A stretch of DNA of 64,000 nt, from positions 2,418,001-2,482,000 of the forward strand of contig CAXXKX010000003.1 of the NCBI GenBank assembly GCA_963676655.2. Direction: 5' to 3'. Of the stretch, positions 35,582-45,169 are shown piece by piece. Position 1 is the stretch's first letter, and each line of letters opens with the position of its first letter. Both the position numbers and the translations under genes were made by a program. The notes below the pieces were generated by a model. The model worked only from the letters and a program-made list of their open reading frames with translations, was not told where the DNA came from and searched no databases. Source of the DNA: G963676655 sp963676655. GTDB lineage: Bacteria; Verrucomicrobiota; Lentisphaeria; Victivallales; Victivallaceae.

Positions 35582-36613
35582 ATGAAAAGAACAACTTTAA
35601 AAGAAGTGGCGGACGAGTGCGGGGTGTCGTTGATGACGGTGTCCCGGGCATTGGACCCGCGCCATCACAACCGGATGCGTCCTGAAACCAGGAAGCGTGT
35701 ATTGCAGGTGGTGAAGAAGCTGAATTATGTTTCGGACCCGGCGGCCCGGCGGCTTAAAAGACGTAAAACCGATGTTCTAACGCTGATTGTCGGGCGTCGT
35801 TTTCTCTCTTCTCCGGAGGTGCTTGATTTTAACCCGCACTTTGACGATTTGAGCTGGGGTACGGTTCGAGGCGCGATTCAAGAGGCGCGCAAATTCAATT
35901 ATGAGCTGAAAATTGAAGCGATATTAAATGATGACGATTACGATCAGATCGTTTCACACATGCAGCCGCACCTGACCGATGGCGTGATTTTAATTGTCGG
36001 GTGTTCCAATCCGCAGATTTACGAACATTTGGAGCAGCAGCGGCTCCCTTATATCTCCGCTAAATTCGCGGAAGGGGAAACCCCGCCCGGAAATGTGGTG
36101 ACGATTGAGCGAAAATACGCCCGCATTGAAGCGTATCAGCATATTATGGAAAGCGGACGCAAAAAAATTGCTTATATTGGTTCTGACAAGTTATTCAGCA
36201 GTCGCTGTATTTTGACTTCGTTTAAGGATTTTTACAGTGACAAATGGCTTTATGACGATGATTTGATCTATGATGTCTCAGACTTGTTCAAACTGCGTGA
36301 ACTCTTCGCCGGGTTTAACGGCAAACCGCCCTTTGACGCGCTCTTCTGCTGTAATGATACCATGGCTGATTACGCGATCCGGGAGATGCGTCACATGGGA
36401 ATCCGGGTTCCGGAAGACGTCGCGGTGATCGGCCAGGACGGTAACAGCGTTTATATGCACCCCGACCGCACAAATCCGGCCACGATTTTGTGTCCGTGGA
36501 GCGAATTGACGGCAACTTGTGTGTCTGAACTGGTTAAATTGATTGAAGTGGATTCTGATAGTAAAATTGAAAAAAGTATTCCGGCAAGTTTTATAAAGGG
36601 TCATACCGTTTAA
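35582..36613 (+). CDS. LacI-family transcriptional regulator
   Basis: This 343-aa repressor or activator heads the polysaccharide locus. It begins with an N-terminal helix-turn-helix (TTLKEVADECGVSLMTVSRALD, residues 4-25) and hinge helix (SDPAARRLKRRKTDVLTLIVG). The periplasmic-binding-protein-like effector domain follows, with GRKKIAYIGS, DALFCCNDTMADYAIREMRHMG and VPEDVAVIGQDGN. The start codon follows a dispersed repeat and has no good ribosome site; initiation may rely on the leader or on the T-rich run before it. The gene is 29 bases ahead of the prepilin-like gene, which has its own AAGGA site. Effector unknown; likely a sugar released by the downstream enzymes. Confidence 0.93.
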   Translation: MKRTTLKEVADECGVSLMTVSRALDPRHHNRMRPETRKRVLQVVKKLNYVSDPAARRLKRRKTDVLTLIVGRRFLSSPEVLDFNPHFDDLSWGTVRGAIQEARKFNYELKIEAILNDDDYDQIVSHMQPHLTDGVILIVGCSNPQIYEHLEQQRLPYISAKFAEGETPPGNVVTIERKYARIEAYQHIMESGRKKIAYIGSDKLFSSRCILTSFKDFYSDKWLYDDDLIYDVSDLFKLRELFAGFNGKPPFDALFCCNDTMADYAIREMRHMGIRVPEDVAVIGQDGNSVYMHPDRTNPATILCPWSELTATCVSELVKLIEVDSDSKIEKSIPASFIKGHTV

Positions 36614-36642
36614 CAATAAATATAGTCAATAAGGAAAGAAAA

Positions 36643-37392
36643 ATGAGAAAAAGTTTCACGTTAATCGAGTTGTTGGTTGTGATCGCGATCATCGCTATTC
36701 TGGCTAGTATGCTGCTTCCGGCATTATCGCAGGCCAGAAACAAGGCTAAGACAGCAGCTTGTATGTCGAATTTAAAACAGATCGGCATGTATTCTATGAA
36801 TTATAATGATGACTATGACGGTTTTTTTGTTCCTCAGGTTGACAATACCGCCAATCTCGGTTATTCCGCCGGGCTGAATATTCCGTGGCCGGCGTTTTTC
36901 TATAAACTTTACAAGGCTGCTCCTAAAGTGTTTTTCTGTGATATGGTTCCTGTTCAAACTACCTACAAATACAGCTTTGGCGGCGACAGCGCATTGGCAA
37001 AACCTGATTCGACCAACCCGTCCCGCTGGTCATATATCAGCTATGGCTACAATATCAAACTCGGTAATGTTACCGGCAGTGGAACCGTGTTTTCAATGGA
37101 CAAAATCAGCCGTATCAGGAAGCCTTCACAGATTGTTTGTATGGGGGACAGCATCGATTACACGGCCGGGCGCGAAAACCGGACCAATTCCCGGCTTAAT
37201 TACAATGGCGCGGCGGCAAGTTTATATTTTCTCAGCGGCAGACATCCGTCGAAGCGCACCGGTATCCTTTGGGTTGACGGGCATGTAAATAATGACTTCT
37301 CGGTTACCAACGGCAGCATAGATTTGGCAAAGACTAGCTACCCGATCTACGAAGTCTTCGGTTCTTCTTTCAAATACTTCATGCCGAGATAA
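36643..37392 (+). CDS. Type II secretion/pseudopilin-like protein with N-terminal methylation motif
   Basis: This 249-aa protein starts MRKSFTLIELLVVIAIIAILA, a class III prepilin signal. The usual Gly before Phe is Ser here, which is common in this bacterial group. The hydrophobic helix (8-29) is followed by SQARNKAKTAACMSNLKQIGMYSMNY, the usual stem of the DUF1559-like family. A near C-terminal RHPSKRTGILWVDGHVN resembles the H-x9-DG motif. Members of this family are greatly expanded in Lentisphaerota and lie beside glycan-degradation genes. The assumed role is surface presentation or secretion of enzymes and is not proven. Its stop is 2 bases from the next start. Confidence 0.85.
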   Translation: MRKSFTLIELLVVIAIIAILASMLLPALSQARNKAKTAACMSNLKQIGMYSMNYNDDYDGFFVPQVDNTANLGYSAGLNIPWPAFFYKLYKAAPKVFFCDMVPVQTTYKYSFGGDSALAKPDSTNPSRWSYISYGYNIKLGNVTGSGTVFSMDKISRIRKPSQIVCMGDSIDYTAGRENRTNSRLNYNGAAASLYFLSGRHPSKRTGILWVDGHVNNDFSVTNGSIDLAKTSYPIYEVFGSSFKYFMPR

Positions 37393-37394
37393 AT

Positions 37395-40300
37395 ATGCTT
37401 AAATACCTGTTTACTTTATGTGTGCTGGCTGTTGTAATGCCGGCATCAGGGCGCGACGTTGTACTGGAAAACACCAAAGCGGCGTTCCGGTTTGATTCCG
37501 ACCGGGGGTTCGCTCTCTGTTCGATAAAAAATAAAGAAACCGGCCGCTCCTTGGTATTTGATGCGGTTAAGCCTTTGCTGTGGCAAATGGAGTTAATCGA
37601 CCATCAGAACAAAACGGTTGATATATCATCAGGAAAAGCTGCTTTCCGCTTGCTTAATGAAACAAAAGGCAAAAGCCTGGAAATAACCTGGACCGATATT
37701 TCGGCCGGACAAAGCAAGGTCTCCGTTAAAATTAGGTTTTATCTGCAGAACGGTCATTCTATCGCGCAAAGTAACTTTTCCGCTCGGGTAACCGGGAATC
37801 CGGCAAGGTGGATCAAACAGGTTGAATTCCCCGTATTGCGCGGCATCAAATCTCTCGGCGATGACTATCTGCTGGTTCCGCGTTATCTCGGGCGGATGGT
37901 TCGCAATCCCGGCGAACGTGTGACCGACTTTCATTTCACGCATCCCGGAAAATGGTCGATGCAGTTTATCGCGTTTCACGGCAGTAATATGCTGAACAAC
38001 AATCTGGTTGATCTGAAAAACGGTTTTAAGGTCAACGGTTTTCAACGTGGAACCGCGTCAGATGAAACCGGTTTGTTTTTGACTACCGCGGACGGGCAGG
38101 GTTATCACAAGGACGTTGAAATATCCCGGGACCGGAAACGAAAAGGGACATTCAATCTCAAACTGGTTCATTATCCGCAGTTTGACTTCTGGCCGCCGGT
38201 AAAAAGCCGGATGGGCGCGAACTTTTCTTATTCCATGCCTTATCCGATCCGGCTCGGGACATATTCCGGTGGGACGACAAAGGCGTGTGAGATTTACCGT
38301 GATTGGGCGCTGAAACAGGAATGGATGCGGCGCGGTCCGGTCAATAAGCCGAACAATCCGTCCAACGGCGTGTCGCCAAAAGTGCTTAATTGCGCGTTCT
38401 GGGGCAAGTTTTATCATGGCGCCGGTAAGGTTGTGCCTGAAATGGCCGGTTTTCGCGATTACCTGAAAGTCCCGATGAATACCCACTGGTATCGTTACAA
38501 GATCAGCAAGTTCGATGATAACAATTTGGAATATTTTCCGCTCGATCCCTACTTCAAAGAGGGGACGACGACTTTGCGGGATATGGGAATCGGCGTTATG
38601 CCTTATGTCTGCTGTGCGGTCTGGGACCTCGATACGGAATCGTGGGTGCGTAAAAAACTGATCGATGCCGCCGCGTTGTCCGAAAGCGGCAAGCCGATAA
38701 TCTGGGGATTGCGTAAGGGGCATCCGAACGCCTGGATGAATCCGGCGTCGCAACTGTGGCGTGATGAGTTCAGCTCATTGACTTTGAAACTGTTCGAGGA
38801 CGGCGGCGTTAACGGCGACTATCTCGATGTAATGGCGGCGGCAAGCAAGCTCTGTTACAACGATAAGCTCAACAAACCGCACGGCGGTAATTACTGGTCC
38901 CGGGGCAACCGGACAATGTTGGAACGGCTGCGGTCGGAAACGAAAAAAATCACCCCCGAAGCGTTTTTTACTACCGAGACTTTTTCAGAAAATTATATTG
39001 ATCTGCTGGATGCTTTCCTGACGCTGGATATTCCGCGTTACGGCTGGCGTGCAAAAAGCGGTTACGACAACTATCCGTTGTTGTCCTATGTTTATCATGA
39101 TTATGCGATTCCTTACGGTTCGGATTGTCACCAGACGCTTGACCCGGCGGCAATGCGCTGGCAGATGGGCTTGAGTTTTACCTGGGGAGTACAGCCTACT
39201 TACAGTAGCAACATGATTTATCCTCCGGAAAGCAAAAAAGCTGAAAATGATCGCTATACCCGGGAAATAACCCGGGCCTGGTATCAGGCCGGAGCCAAAT
39301 TTCTGACCGGCGGTCTCGGGATCGAATGCGCCCAGGTGCCTGACGCCAAATTAATCGGGCAGGCGCCGGTGGCGGTTATCAGCCCTGAACATAAGGTCAT
39401 AACCGTCATCAAGCGCAACGACACTTTTCCGTGGATCGGCCCTTCCGTTCCCGCTTCCGCCTGGCGCGGGGTAGACGGCTCTATCGGTATTACCATGACC
39501 AATATTACGGATAAAACAGTCAGGGCCAAGCTCCGGCTTGATCCGGGCAAACTGAATATGTCCGGTAAAACGCTCTGGCGTTCCTGGCCGCTGCCGGTTA
39601 AAAAGATAAAAACTTTGAGTGGCTCTGAGACTTTAACATTAAATTTGGCCGGGGCTTCGGTCGCTATCTATGAGTTACGTGACGCTTCTCCGCCGCTTAT
39701 CAGACCGCTTGAAAAATTCGGCTGGAAATTCACAACTGCGGAGAGGAACGGAAAATTCAAGCCGGTAACGGTGAATAATCAATATCTTTGGTCAAGCAAA
39801 GGTTCAATTGTCAGAAATCTGCTTGCGGATGGTAAAAACCGGCTGATCCTGTTGAATCAAAATACTAAAAAGCCGCGTATGGTCAAGCCTGTAAAATGGC
39901 AAAAGGACGAAGGCGAAGGCAAACCGCGCCATCCGGATAACCGGCCGTTCTATCTCTACCAGAAAACGCCTTATAAGCTTGACGGGAAAGCCATGACGGA
40001 AGTCTTTTTTGCCTCGGGAAACGTGTTATGCGCCAGAATCCGGGCGGAAGGAAACTGTACGTTGTCCGGTCCCGCTGATGCAATTTTCGTTGTGCGCAAA
40101 GGCAAAATAAATTACTCTAAAGCAAAATGCGCTTTGAGCAAAGGCGTCAATTATGTGATGGCCTATGTTCCGGATACGGAAGTTTCCGCTCCGAAAAGGG
40201 ATTTGACGGCCTTCCTTGCCGGCGTTTCCCGGCAATGCGCCGACAAAGCAACCGCGCTCATGCGTTCCAGGCGTTTTCTTTCCGATCTTGATAAAGCAAA

Positions 40301-41624
40301 GGCGGAGAGGCTGTATGCTCTTGGTAATGCCGCCGCTCTGGTCGGTGCAAATATGCAGATTACAAGTCTGCTGGATCACGATTGGGCCGTACCGCATCTG
40401 CCGATGCCGCTGAATTTCAAAATCGAATCCGTTCGAAAAGTTAAAGCGTCAATGTTGTCGCTCCGTCCCGATCTGGAAAAAATGATGTCTTTCAAACAAA
40501 AAAATAAAGGTGCTTTTGAGTTGATCGTGACCTCTGACGACGCGGTCGCGAACCTGACTCCGGTTCTTTACCGGGCCGATGCCGGCGGTTTTACCGCCAC
40601 GGCTGAAGTTACAGTCGAAATAGACCGTCCGCTACTGCTGGAGACAGAATTGCATGATGATACGTTGAATGCGGTTCAAGGCGGGACTGCCGCGAGTCGT
40701 TTCAAAGTCAGTAATGTCAGCCCTTATGACCTTGAACTTGATTTGACCGCCGTTCTGCCGTCCGGCTGGTCCGTTAAATATGATCAAACAGGTAAGTCGT
40801 TCAAACTTCCGGCGCTGTCATCGCGGATTGTGCCATTTACGCTGACTGCCGCTGCCGATGCTAAAGGCAGTTGCGAGGTCCGTATTTTCGTAAATTACTG
40901 CCGGGATAAAGCGACTGCGGTCCGGGAGGAATTTAACGTCTCGATCGTGCCGCAACTGCTGCCGGTGAAATTGAACAATGCAATAAAACCGGTGTCCGGC
41001 TCCCCGTTGCTCCGTCATTCCGGGCAGCTGGCTTTTCATACCGGCAATGACGGGATTGTCGAGTTTCAACTTGCTCCCGTCAAATACGGCATGGTCAAAC
41101 AAGCCGATGTCGCATGGACTTTGTTTGACGGCAGGTTGCGGACCGTGCGCAAAGGAGTCTGGAAGCCGGGAGACAAAAAAAAGTTGAACGTCAAACTTGG
41201 CGGGGCTGAAACCGGATATCTCGATTACAACGGCGGAATCTGGTCTGTAGATGTTAAAAAGCCGCAATATTACGCATTCAGCGCCCGGAAAAGCTCGCCG
41301 TTTATTGTTATCGGCGGTAGAAATTCGATTTACACGCTCTATTTTTATGTGCCGTCCGGCGCAAAGCGGTTTGCCATGTGCGGGACTGACGGCGGACCGT
41401 CGGAACCGGCTGCCGCGGAGCTGTATGCCCCGTCCGGCAAAGTGGCATTCAAACATAGCGGACGATGGGAAAACAGTGCTTTTCCGGTCAAAGTTTCTCC
41501 TCAGGACAGTGGCGGGATGTGGAAGCTGATATTACGGCCTAAACAGGATCTGCGCATTTATCTTGAAGGCGACGTTGTACCGTGGCTCTCGCTTACGCCG
41601 GACGGCGGGTTGAAGTATAAATAA
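37395..41624 (+). CDS. Very large secreted DUF6259-like glycoside hydrolase candidate
   Basis: This 1409-aa protein has a signal peptide (MLKYLFTLCVLAVVMPASG). Residues about 20-300 look like a galactose-mutarotase-type beta domain (ENTKAAFRFDSDRGFALCSIKNKETGRSLVFD). The middle (about 330-680) is a TIM-barrel-like region with MPYVCCAVWDLDTESW, NGDYLDVMAA, TTETFSENYIDLLDAF and LSYVYHDYAIPYGSDC. It resembles DUF6259 hydrolases. The C-terminal half, from about 1060, carries Ig-like/CBM-like beta domains (VTVEIDRPLLLETELHDDTLN...). Probable acidic catalytic residues are in DYLD and TETF, but I cannot identify them safely. The gene lies in the LacI-controlled cluster, probably cotranscribed with the next gene (30 bases apart). 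Confidence 0.72.
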   Translation: MLKYLFTLCVLAVVMPASGRDVVLENTKAAFRFDSDRGFALCSIKNKETGRSLVFDAVKPLLWQMELIDHQNKTVDISSGKAAFRLLNETKGKSLEITWTDISAGQSKVSVKIRFYLQNGHSIAQSNFSARVTGNPARWIKQVEFPVLRGIKSLGDDYLLVPRYLGRMVRNPGERVTDFHFTHPGKWSMQFIAFHGSNMLNNNLVDLKNGFKVNGFQRGTASDETGLFLTTADGQGYHKDVEISRDRKRKGTFNLKLVHYPQFDFWPPVKSRMGANFSYSMPYPIRLGTYSGGTTKACEIYRDWALKQEWMRRGPVNKPNNPSNGVSPKVLNCAFWGKFYHGAGKVVPEMAGFRDYLKVPMNTHWYRYKISKFDDNNLEYFPLDPYFKEGTTTLRDMGIGVMPYVCCAVWDLDTESWVRKKLIDAAALSESGKPIIWGLRKGHPNAWMNPASQLWRDEFSSLTLKLFEDGGVNGDYLDVMAAASKLCYNDKLNKPHGGNYWSRGNRTMLERLRSETKKITPEAFFTTETFSENYIDLLDAFLTLDIPRYGWRAKSGYDNYPLLSYVYHDYAIPYGSDCHQTLDPAAMRWQMGLSFTWGVQPTYSSNMIYPPESKKAENDRYTREITRAWYQAGAKFLTGGLGIECAQVPDAKLIGQAPVAVISPEHKVITVIKRNDTFPWIGPSVPASAWRGVDGSIGITMTNITDKTVRAKLRLDPGKLNMSGKTLWRSWPLPVKKIKTLSGSETLTLNLAGASVAIYELRDASPPLIRPLEKFGWKFTTAERNGKFKPVTVNNQYLWSSKGSIVRNLLADGKNRLILLNQNTKKPRMVKPVKWQKDEGEGKPRHPDNRPFYLYQKTPYKLDGKAMTEVFFASGNVLCARIRAEGNCTLSGPADAIFVVRKGKINYSKAKCALSKGVNYVMAYVPDTEVSAPKRDLTAFLAGVSRQCADKATALMRSRRFLSDLDKAKAERLYALGNAAALVGANMQITSLLDHDWAVPHLPMPLNFKIESVRKVKASMLSLRPDLEKMMSFKQKNKGAFELIVTSDDAVANLTPVLYRADAGGFTATAEVTVEIDRPLLLETELHDDTLNAVQGGTAASRFKVSNVSPYDLELDLTAVLPSGWSVKYDQTGKSFKLPALSSRIVPFTLTAAADAKGSCEVRIFVNYCRDKATAVREEFNVSIVPQLLPVKLNNAIKPVSGSPLLRHSGQLAFHTGNDGIVEFQLAPVKYGMVKQADVAWTLFDGRLRTVRKGVWKPGDKKKLNVKLGGAETGYLDYNGGIWSVDVKKPQYYAFSARKSSPFIVIGGRNSIYTLYFYVPSGAKRFAMCGTDGGPSEPAAAELYAPSGKVAFKHSGRWENSAFPVKVSPQDSGGMWKLILRPKQDLRIYLEGDVVPWLSLTPDGGLKYK

Positions 41625-41654
41625 ATTTATTCCGGAAAAAAGAAGAGAAGATAT

Positions 41655-43367
41655 ATGAGACTACTGATAAGCTGGATTTTATTGATATTTTGTTCATCGA
41701 TGATGTATGGCGCGGATTTGCAGCAACTGATAAATGACGCGATCAGGAACAAACAACGAGAACTGAAATTGGCTCCAGCCATTTATCGACTGTCTGAAAC
41801 TCTGGAAATTAAACGAGCAAAAAATCTGACAATCGACGGAACCGGCTCGACCATCCTTTTCACGCGTCCTAAAATGTATGGAATGCAGTTGATAAAGAAT
41901 GTGAATCTGACCCTGAAAGGCTTTACCATTGATTTTGAAACACTGCCGTTTACTCAGGGTACGATTGTTAAAACCGGAAAAGACTATATCACGATAAGAC
42001 TGCATAAAGGTTATCCGGTGCCGGATATAAAAACATACCGCCTCAAGTTTGCTGTCCATGCGTTTGACGGTAAGACCCGTGAATGGAAAGCCCGTGGTCA
42101 CAACAGTATGGCGAAATCCTTTAAAATTAGCGCTCCGGGCGAGATAAAGATTACGTTGAAACCGCATGCCGGATATCTGATCGACCCGGCAAACCCCATT
42201 CTCAAGCCGGGTGACTTGATTGTTGTAAATTTGCGGGCTACCAACGGAATATCGGTTATCGATTGTGATAATTTTACTATGGATGGTGTTACTATCCACA
42301 CTTTTGCCGGGATCAATATTCTGGGCCGTGGCGGTAACGGTCCGCATACTTTTAAGCATGTCCGGATCGTGCCGGGGCCAAAACCGGAAGGGGCCGACCA
42401 GGAGCGGCTTATTTCCAGTTGCGCCGACGGTATTAATTATTCAGGTTTGCGCGGCCGGTTGATTATCGAGAACTGCGATTTTTCACGCATGGCCGATGAC
42501 AGTATCAATTTTTACGGCGTGTCGTCAAAGGTTTTGAAAGTAATCGACGGCAAAACTTTTATCGCTTCTGTATTTGGTCGTGGCAACGAATATTTAAAAC
42601 TCAACGACCCCTTGGCGTTCTATTCCGCGACTGATCTCGCTCCGGTCGGCAAAGCAAAGATCACTGCATTCAAAACGGTTGTCAAAAGCAAAAAGCAAGC
42701 CCTGGCGTATATCCGGGATGCCGGGTTCAAGGTTCTGGCGCAAAGCAAATTTGTCATTGTCGAGATCGCCATTGATCAGTCGCTTAAGCTTAAACCCGGT
42801 ATGCACGTCAATCTTGAGGCTTTCACCCGGGACGGAGCTTTGATCCGCAAAAATTACTTTCATCATCACCGGGCTCGCGGCATCCGGCTCCAGGTCAGTA
42901 ATACCGTTATTGAAAACAATCGCTTTGAAAATATCATGCACGCGGGAATTACCCTTGGACCGGAGGGCGAAGCGGAAAAATTGTCGCCTTTTCAGGCTGA
43001 CTGGTTGGAGAATATCATGATCAGGAACAATACTTTCAAAAATATAGGACGAGGCTATACGATTGCCAATGACCGATCCAAAGGGCCGGGCGCGATTGCT
43101 ACCGAAGTAACCAAGTTCCGCGAGATCAAACCGGGTTACGCCGGATTCAAAAATATTTCGATCATCGATAACGTCATCAACGGCTGCAGTGTGGCCGGAA
43201 TCTATCTGGTCGCGGTAGACGGCCTGACCATTACCGGTAATAAAATTTCCAACACCAACCAGCTTCAAGTCGGTAGTGAACTCAACCTGCCGCCTGACAA
43301 GCCGATATCACTTTATTACTGCAAGAACATTACACAGCATGATAACTCCATCTCTGTCGGCGACTGA
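41655..43367 (+). CDS. Secreted right-handed beta-helix protein (GH110/pectate-lyase-like)
   Basis: This 570-aa exported protein has a signal peptide (MRLLISWILLIFCSSMMYGA). It then shows repeated beta-helix strands: NLTIDGTGSTILFTRP, NLTLKGFTIDFE, DNFTMDGVTIHTFAGINILGRGG, GRLIIENCDFSRMADDSINFYG, NTVIENNRFENIMHAGI, NIMIRNNTFKNIG and NISIIDNVINGCS. The LLPFTQGTI-like opening and MADDSIN motif recall the GH110 alpha-galactosidase group, but other beta-helix lyases share them. The Asp pair in ADDS is a good catalytic candidate. It is 30 bases after the 1409-aa protein, in the LacI cluster. Substrate not determinable by eye. Confidence 0.8.
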   Translation: MRLLISWILLIFCSSMMYGADLQQLINDAIRNKQRELKLAPAIYRLSETLEIKRAKNLTIDGTGSTILFTRPKMYGMQLIKNVNLTLKGFTIDFETLPFTQGTIVKTGKDYITIRLHKGYPVPDIKTYRLKFAVHAFDGKTREWKARGHNSMAKSFKISAPGEIKITLKPHAGYLIDPANPILKPGDLIVVNLRATNGISVIDCDNFTMDGVTIHTFAGINILGRGGNGPHTFKHVRIVPGPKPEGADQERLISSCADGINYSGLRGRLIIENCDFSRMADDSINFYGVSSKVLKVIDGKTFIASVFGRGNEYLKLNDPLAFYSATDLAPVGKAKITAFKTVVKSKKQALAYIRDAGFKVLAQSKFVIVEIAIDQSLKLKPGMHVNLEAFTRDGALIRKNYFHHHRARGIRLQVSNTVIENNRFENIMHAGITLGPEGEAEKLSPFQADWLENIMIRNNTFKNIGRGYTIANDRSKGPGAIATEVTKFREIKPGYAGFKNISIIDNVINGCSVAGIYLVAVDGLTITGNKISNTNQLQVGSELNLPPDKPISLYYCKNITQHDNSISVGD

Positions 43368-43482
43368 AAAAACTTTGGTCAACGTCAAAAAAAGAATGAT
43401 TTATCCTGACCGGTTGTAGTAATTTTAATTAAATGCGGTAAATTGAAATATGTGTGATTTGTCAATGTAAAGAGGATTTTTT

Positions 43483-44823
43483 ATGAAAACAGGTATTATT
43501 GCGGTAATTGGTTTAGCAACGGCGGTGCAGGCGGATATTTATGTCAACAATGCTTCCGGGAATAATTCAAACAGTGGGAAAAGCCCGGATAAAGCGGTTA
43601 AAACCATTGCTGTCGGAATGCAGAAGCTTTACCAGACCGGGGACAGTAAACTGGTGCTGGCGAAAACATCTTCCCCTTATTATGAAACTTTGCGGGTTCC
43701 CAAGGGCGGAACTTTTGACAAACCGTTGGTTGTCGAGGGTAACGGCGCAACCATCAGCGGCCTGAAACCTATGCCCGCTGCCAAATGGGAGAAAAAGGGC
43801 GAGCTTTATTTCTATCCGCATCCGCGGCGCGGAGCGCTCCGGCCGTATCTGGTCATTGACGGCAAACGCGTAACGGTCGGAACCGCCAAACTGGCGGAAT
43901 TGAAACCGTTTTCCCACTATTGGAGCAAACGCGGCGTTTTTTTCAAACCGGCGGCCGGAAAGAGTATTAACGATTACAAAATTTTTGGAACTTTATTGAC
44001 CAGCGGCTTCGCGGTGACTAATTCGCATTACATTATCTGCCGCAACCTGACCAGCGAATATTTTTCCAATGACGGCTTCAATGTTCACGGCAACTGCCAG
44101 TTCCTGCTGTTCGAAAATATTGTCGGAAGACGCAACGGCGATGACGGTTTTTCAGTTCATGAAGATGTCGGGTCGATCGTCCGCAAAGGCCACTTTTATG
44201 AGAATGATTACGGTATTCAGGATGTCAATGCTTCCCGTTCGATCTATTATGCGGTGTTGTCTGAAAACAACCGCAAAATTGGCGTTCATTTTGCCGGCGG
44301 GGATCATGATTTGATTAATTCCACGGTCAGGAATAACGCTATGGGACAAATCAAATTGAATAACGGTAACGCCGATCATATCGGGCTGGGTAAAGAGAAT
44401 GAGATCGTGTCCGGCGTCGGATTCCTGAAGGACGTCGTCGCGTCCGGTCCGGTTTTCGGCATCCACAACGGCGGAACGTCTAAAATGACCGTTCTTAATT
44501 CGGTGGTCAGCAAAACCCCGGTCGGGATCATGTGCGATTCAAAGGCCCAAATGACACTGGTCGGAGTAATTGTCCAGGATTGCTCAAAAGCCATGATAGA
44601 AACCAACACCGGCAAACTGGAAATCGATTACTCAATTATTGCTCCCGGCAATAATATTTATCAGGGCGCGGTTTTCCCGGCGGCTAAATTTGCCGAGTGG
44701 AGCAAAAAATGTAAAGTCGGCAAAAACATGGTATATCAGAAAACCGACAAAATTAATGAGGTGCATCTCTTCCAGGAAGGCAGAACAAAGGTTTATGCCG
44801 GGCTCCGGATGCCGAAACGTTGA
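43483..44823 (+). CDS. Secreted right-handed beta-helix protein (second)
   Basis: This 446-aa protein has a signal peptide (MKTGIIAVIGLATAVQA) and opens DIYVNNASGNNSNSGKSPDKAVKTIAVGMQKL, the usual start of beta-helix proteins of the pectate-lyase superfamily. Strands with N/D ladders follow: HYIICRNLTSEYFSNDGFNVHG, RRNGDDGFSVHEDVGSIVRKG, NRKIGVHFAGGDHDLINSTVRNN and TLVGVIVQDCSKAM. The repeated NDGFNVH and GDDGFSVH motifs may form the active face. It probably acts as a polysaccharide lyase or hydrolase. It has its own leader (116 bases after the previous stop) with AGAGGA as ribosome site. A repeat-rich gap follows. Confidence 0.78.
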   Translation: MKTGIIAVIGLATAVQADIYVNNASGNNSNSGKSPDKAVKTIAVGMQKLYQTGDSKLVLAKTSSPYYETLRVPKGGTFDKPLVVEGNGATISGLKPMPAAKWEKKGELYFYPHPRRGALRPYLVIDGKRVTVGTAKLAELKPFSHYWSKRGVFFKPAAGKSINDYKIFGTLLTSGFAVTNSHYIICRNLTSEYFSNDGFNVHGNCQFLLFENIVGRRNGDDGFSVHEDVGSIVRKGHFYENDYGIQDVNASRSIYYAVLSENNRKIGVHFAGGDHDLINSTVRNNAMGQIKLNNGNADHIGLGKENEIVSGVGFLKDVVASGPVFGIHNGGTSKMTVLNSVVSKTPVGIMCDSKAQMTLVGVIVQDCSKAMIETNTGKLEIDYSIIAPGNNIYQGAVFPAAKFAEWSKKCKVGKNMVYQKTDKINEVHLFQEGRTKVYAGLRMPKR

Positions 44824-44880
44824 CTTCATTGTAAATGACGGTATATTTCTTACAGCCATCTCAAAAATGTGATGACTGGA

Positions 44881-45110
44881 GTTGAACGTTGAAAGTTGAA
44901 CGTTGAAAGTAGGATAAGACGGGCTTTGCCGACATCCCGGCGCTTTCATCGAAAGTGACCCTGCACGCCTGTTTGTGGCCCGTAGCGCCAGGTCTCGATG
45001 AGACCGGCGGAGAACGTTTGTATCGGTCATGGACGTCAATCATTGACTGAAGAAATAGCTGGTGGGAGGGATGCAATAGTATACCGGAGCTTTCATCGAA
45101 GCTGGTCCGG
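44881..45110. repeat. Palindrome- and tandem-rich intergenic region
   Basis: The 346-base gap 44824-45169 contains no gene. It holds two copies of the 14-mer GTTGAACGTTGAAA (44881-44908). It also has three hairpins: CTTTC/GAAAG with loop ATC (44943-44955), GGTCTC/GAGACC with loop GAT (44991-45005) and AGCTT/AAGCT with loop TCATCG (45088-45103). The loop CTTTCATCGAA core recurs in the first and third. These are REP-like elements. Confidence 0.6.
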
Positions 45111-45169
45111 AGTTAAAGTGATATTTTTTCAATGCATATTTCAGTTTAATAAAAAGAGGGTCAGGGTAA

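Noticed and set aside
38058..38753. 231-residue open frame opposite the 1409-aa protein
   Set aside because: Antisense shadow in a GC-rich codon context; product lacks domain features.
44861..45076. Short minus-strand open frame in the repeat-rich gap
   Set aside because: It is a translation of the REP-like hairpins and GTTGAACG tandem, without start signals.
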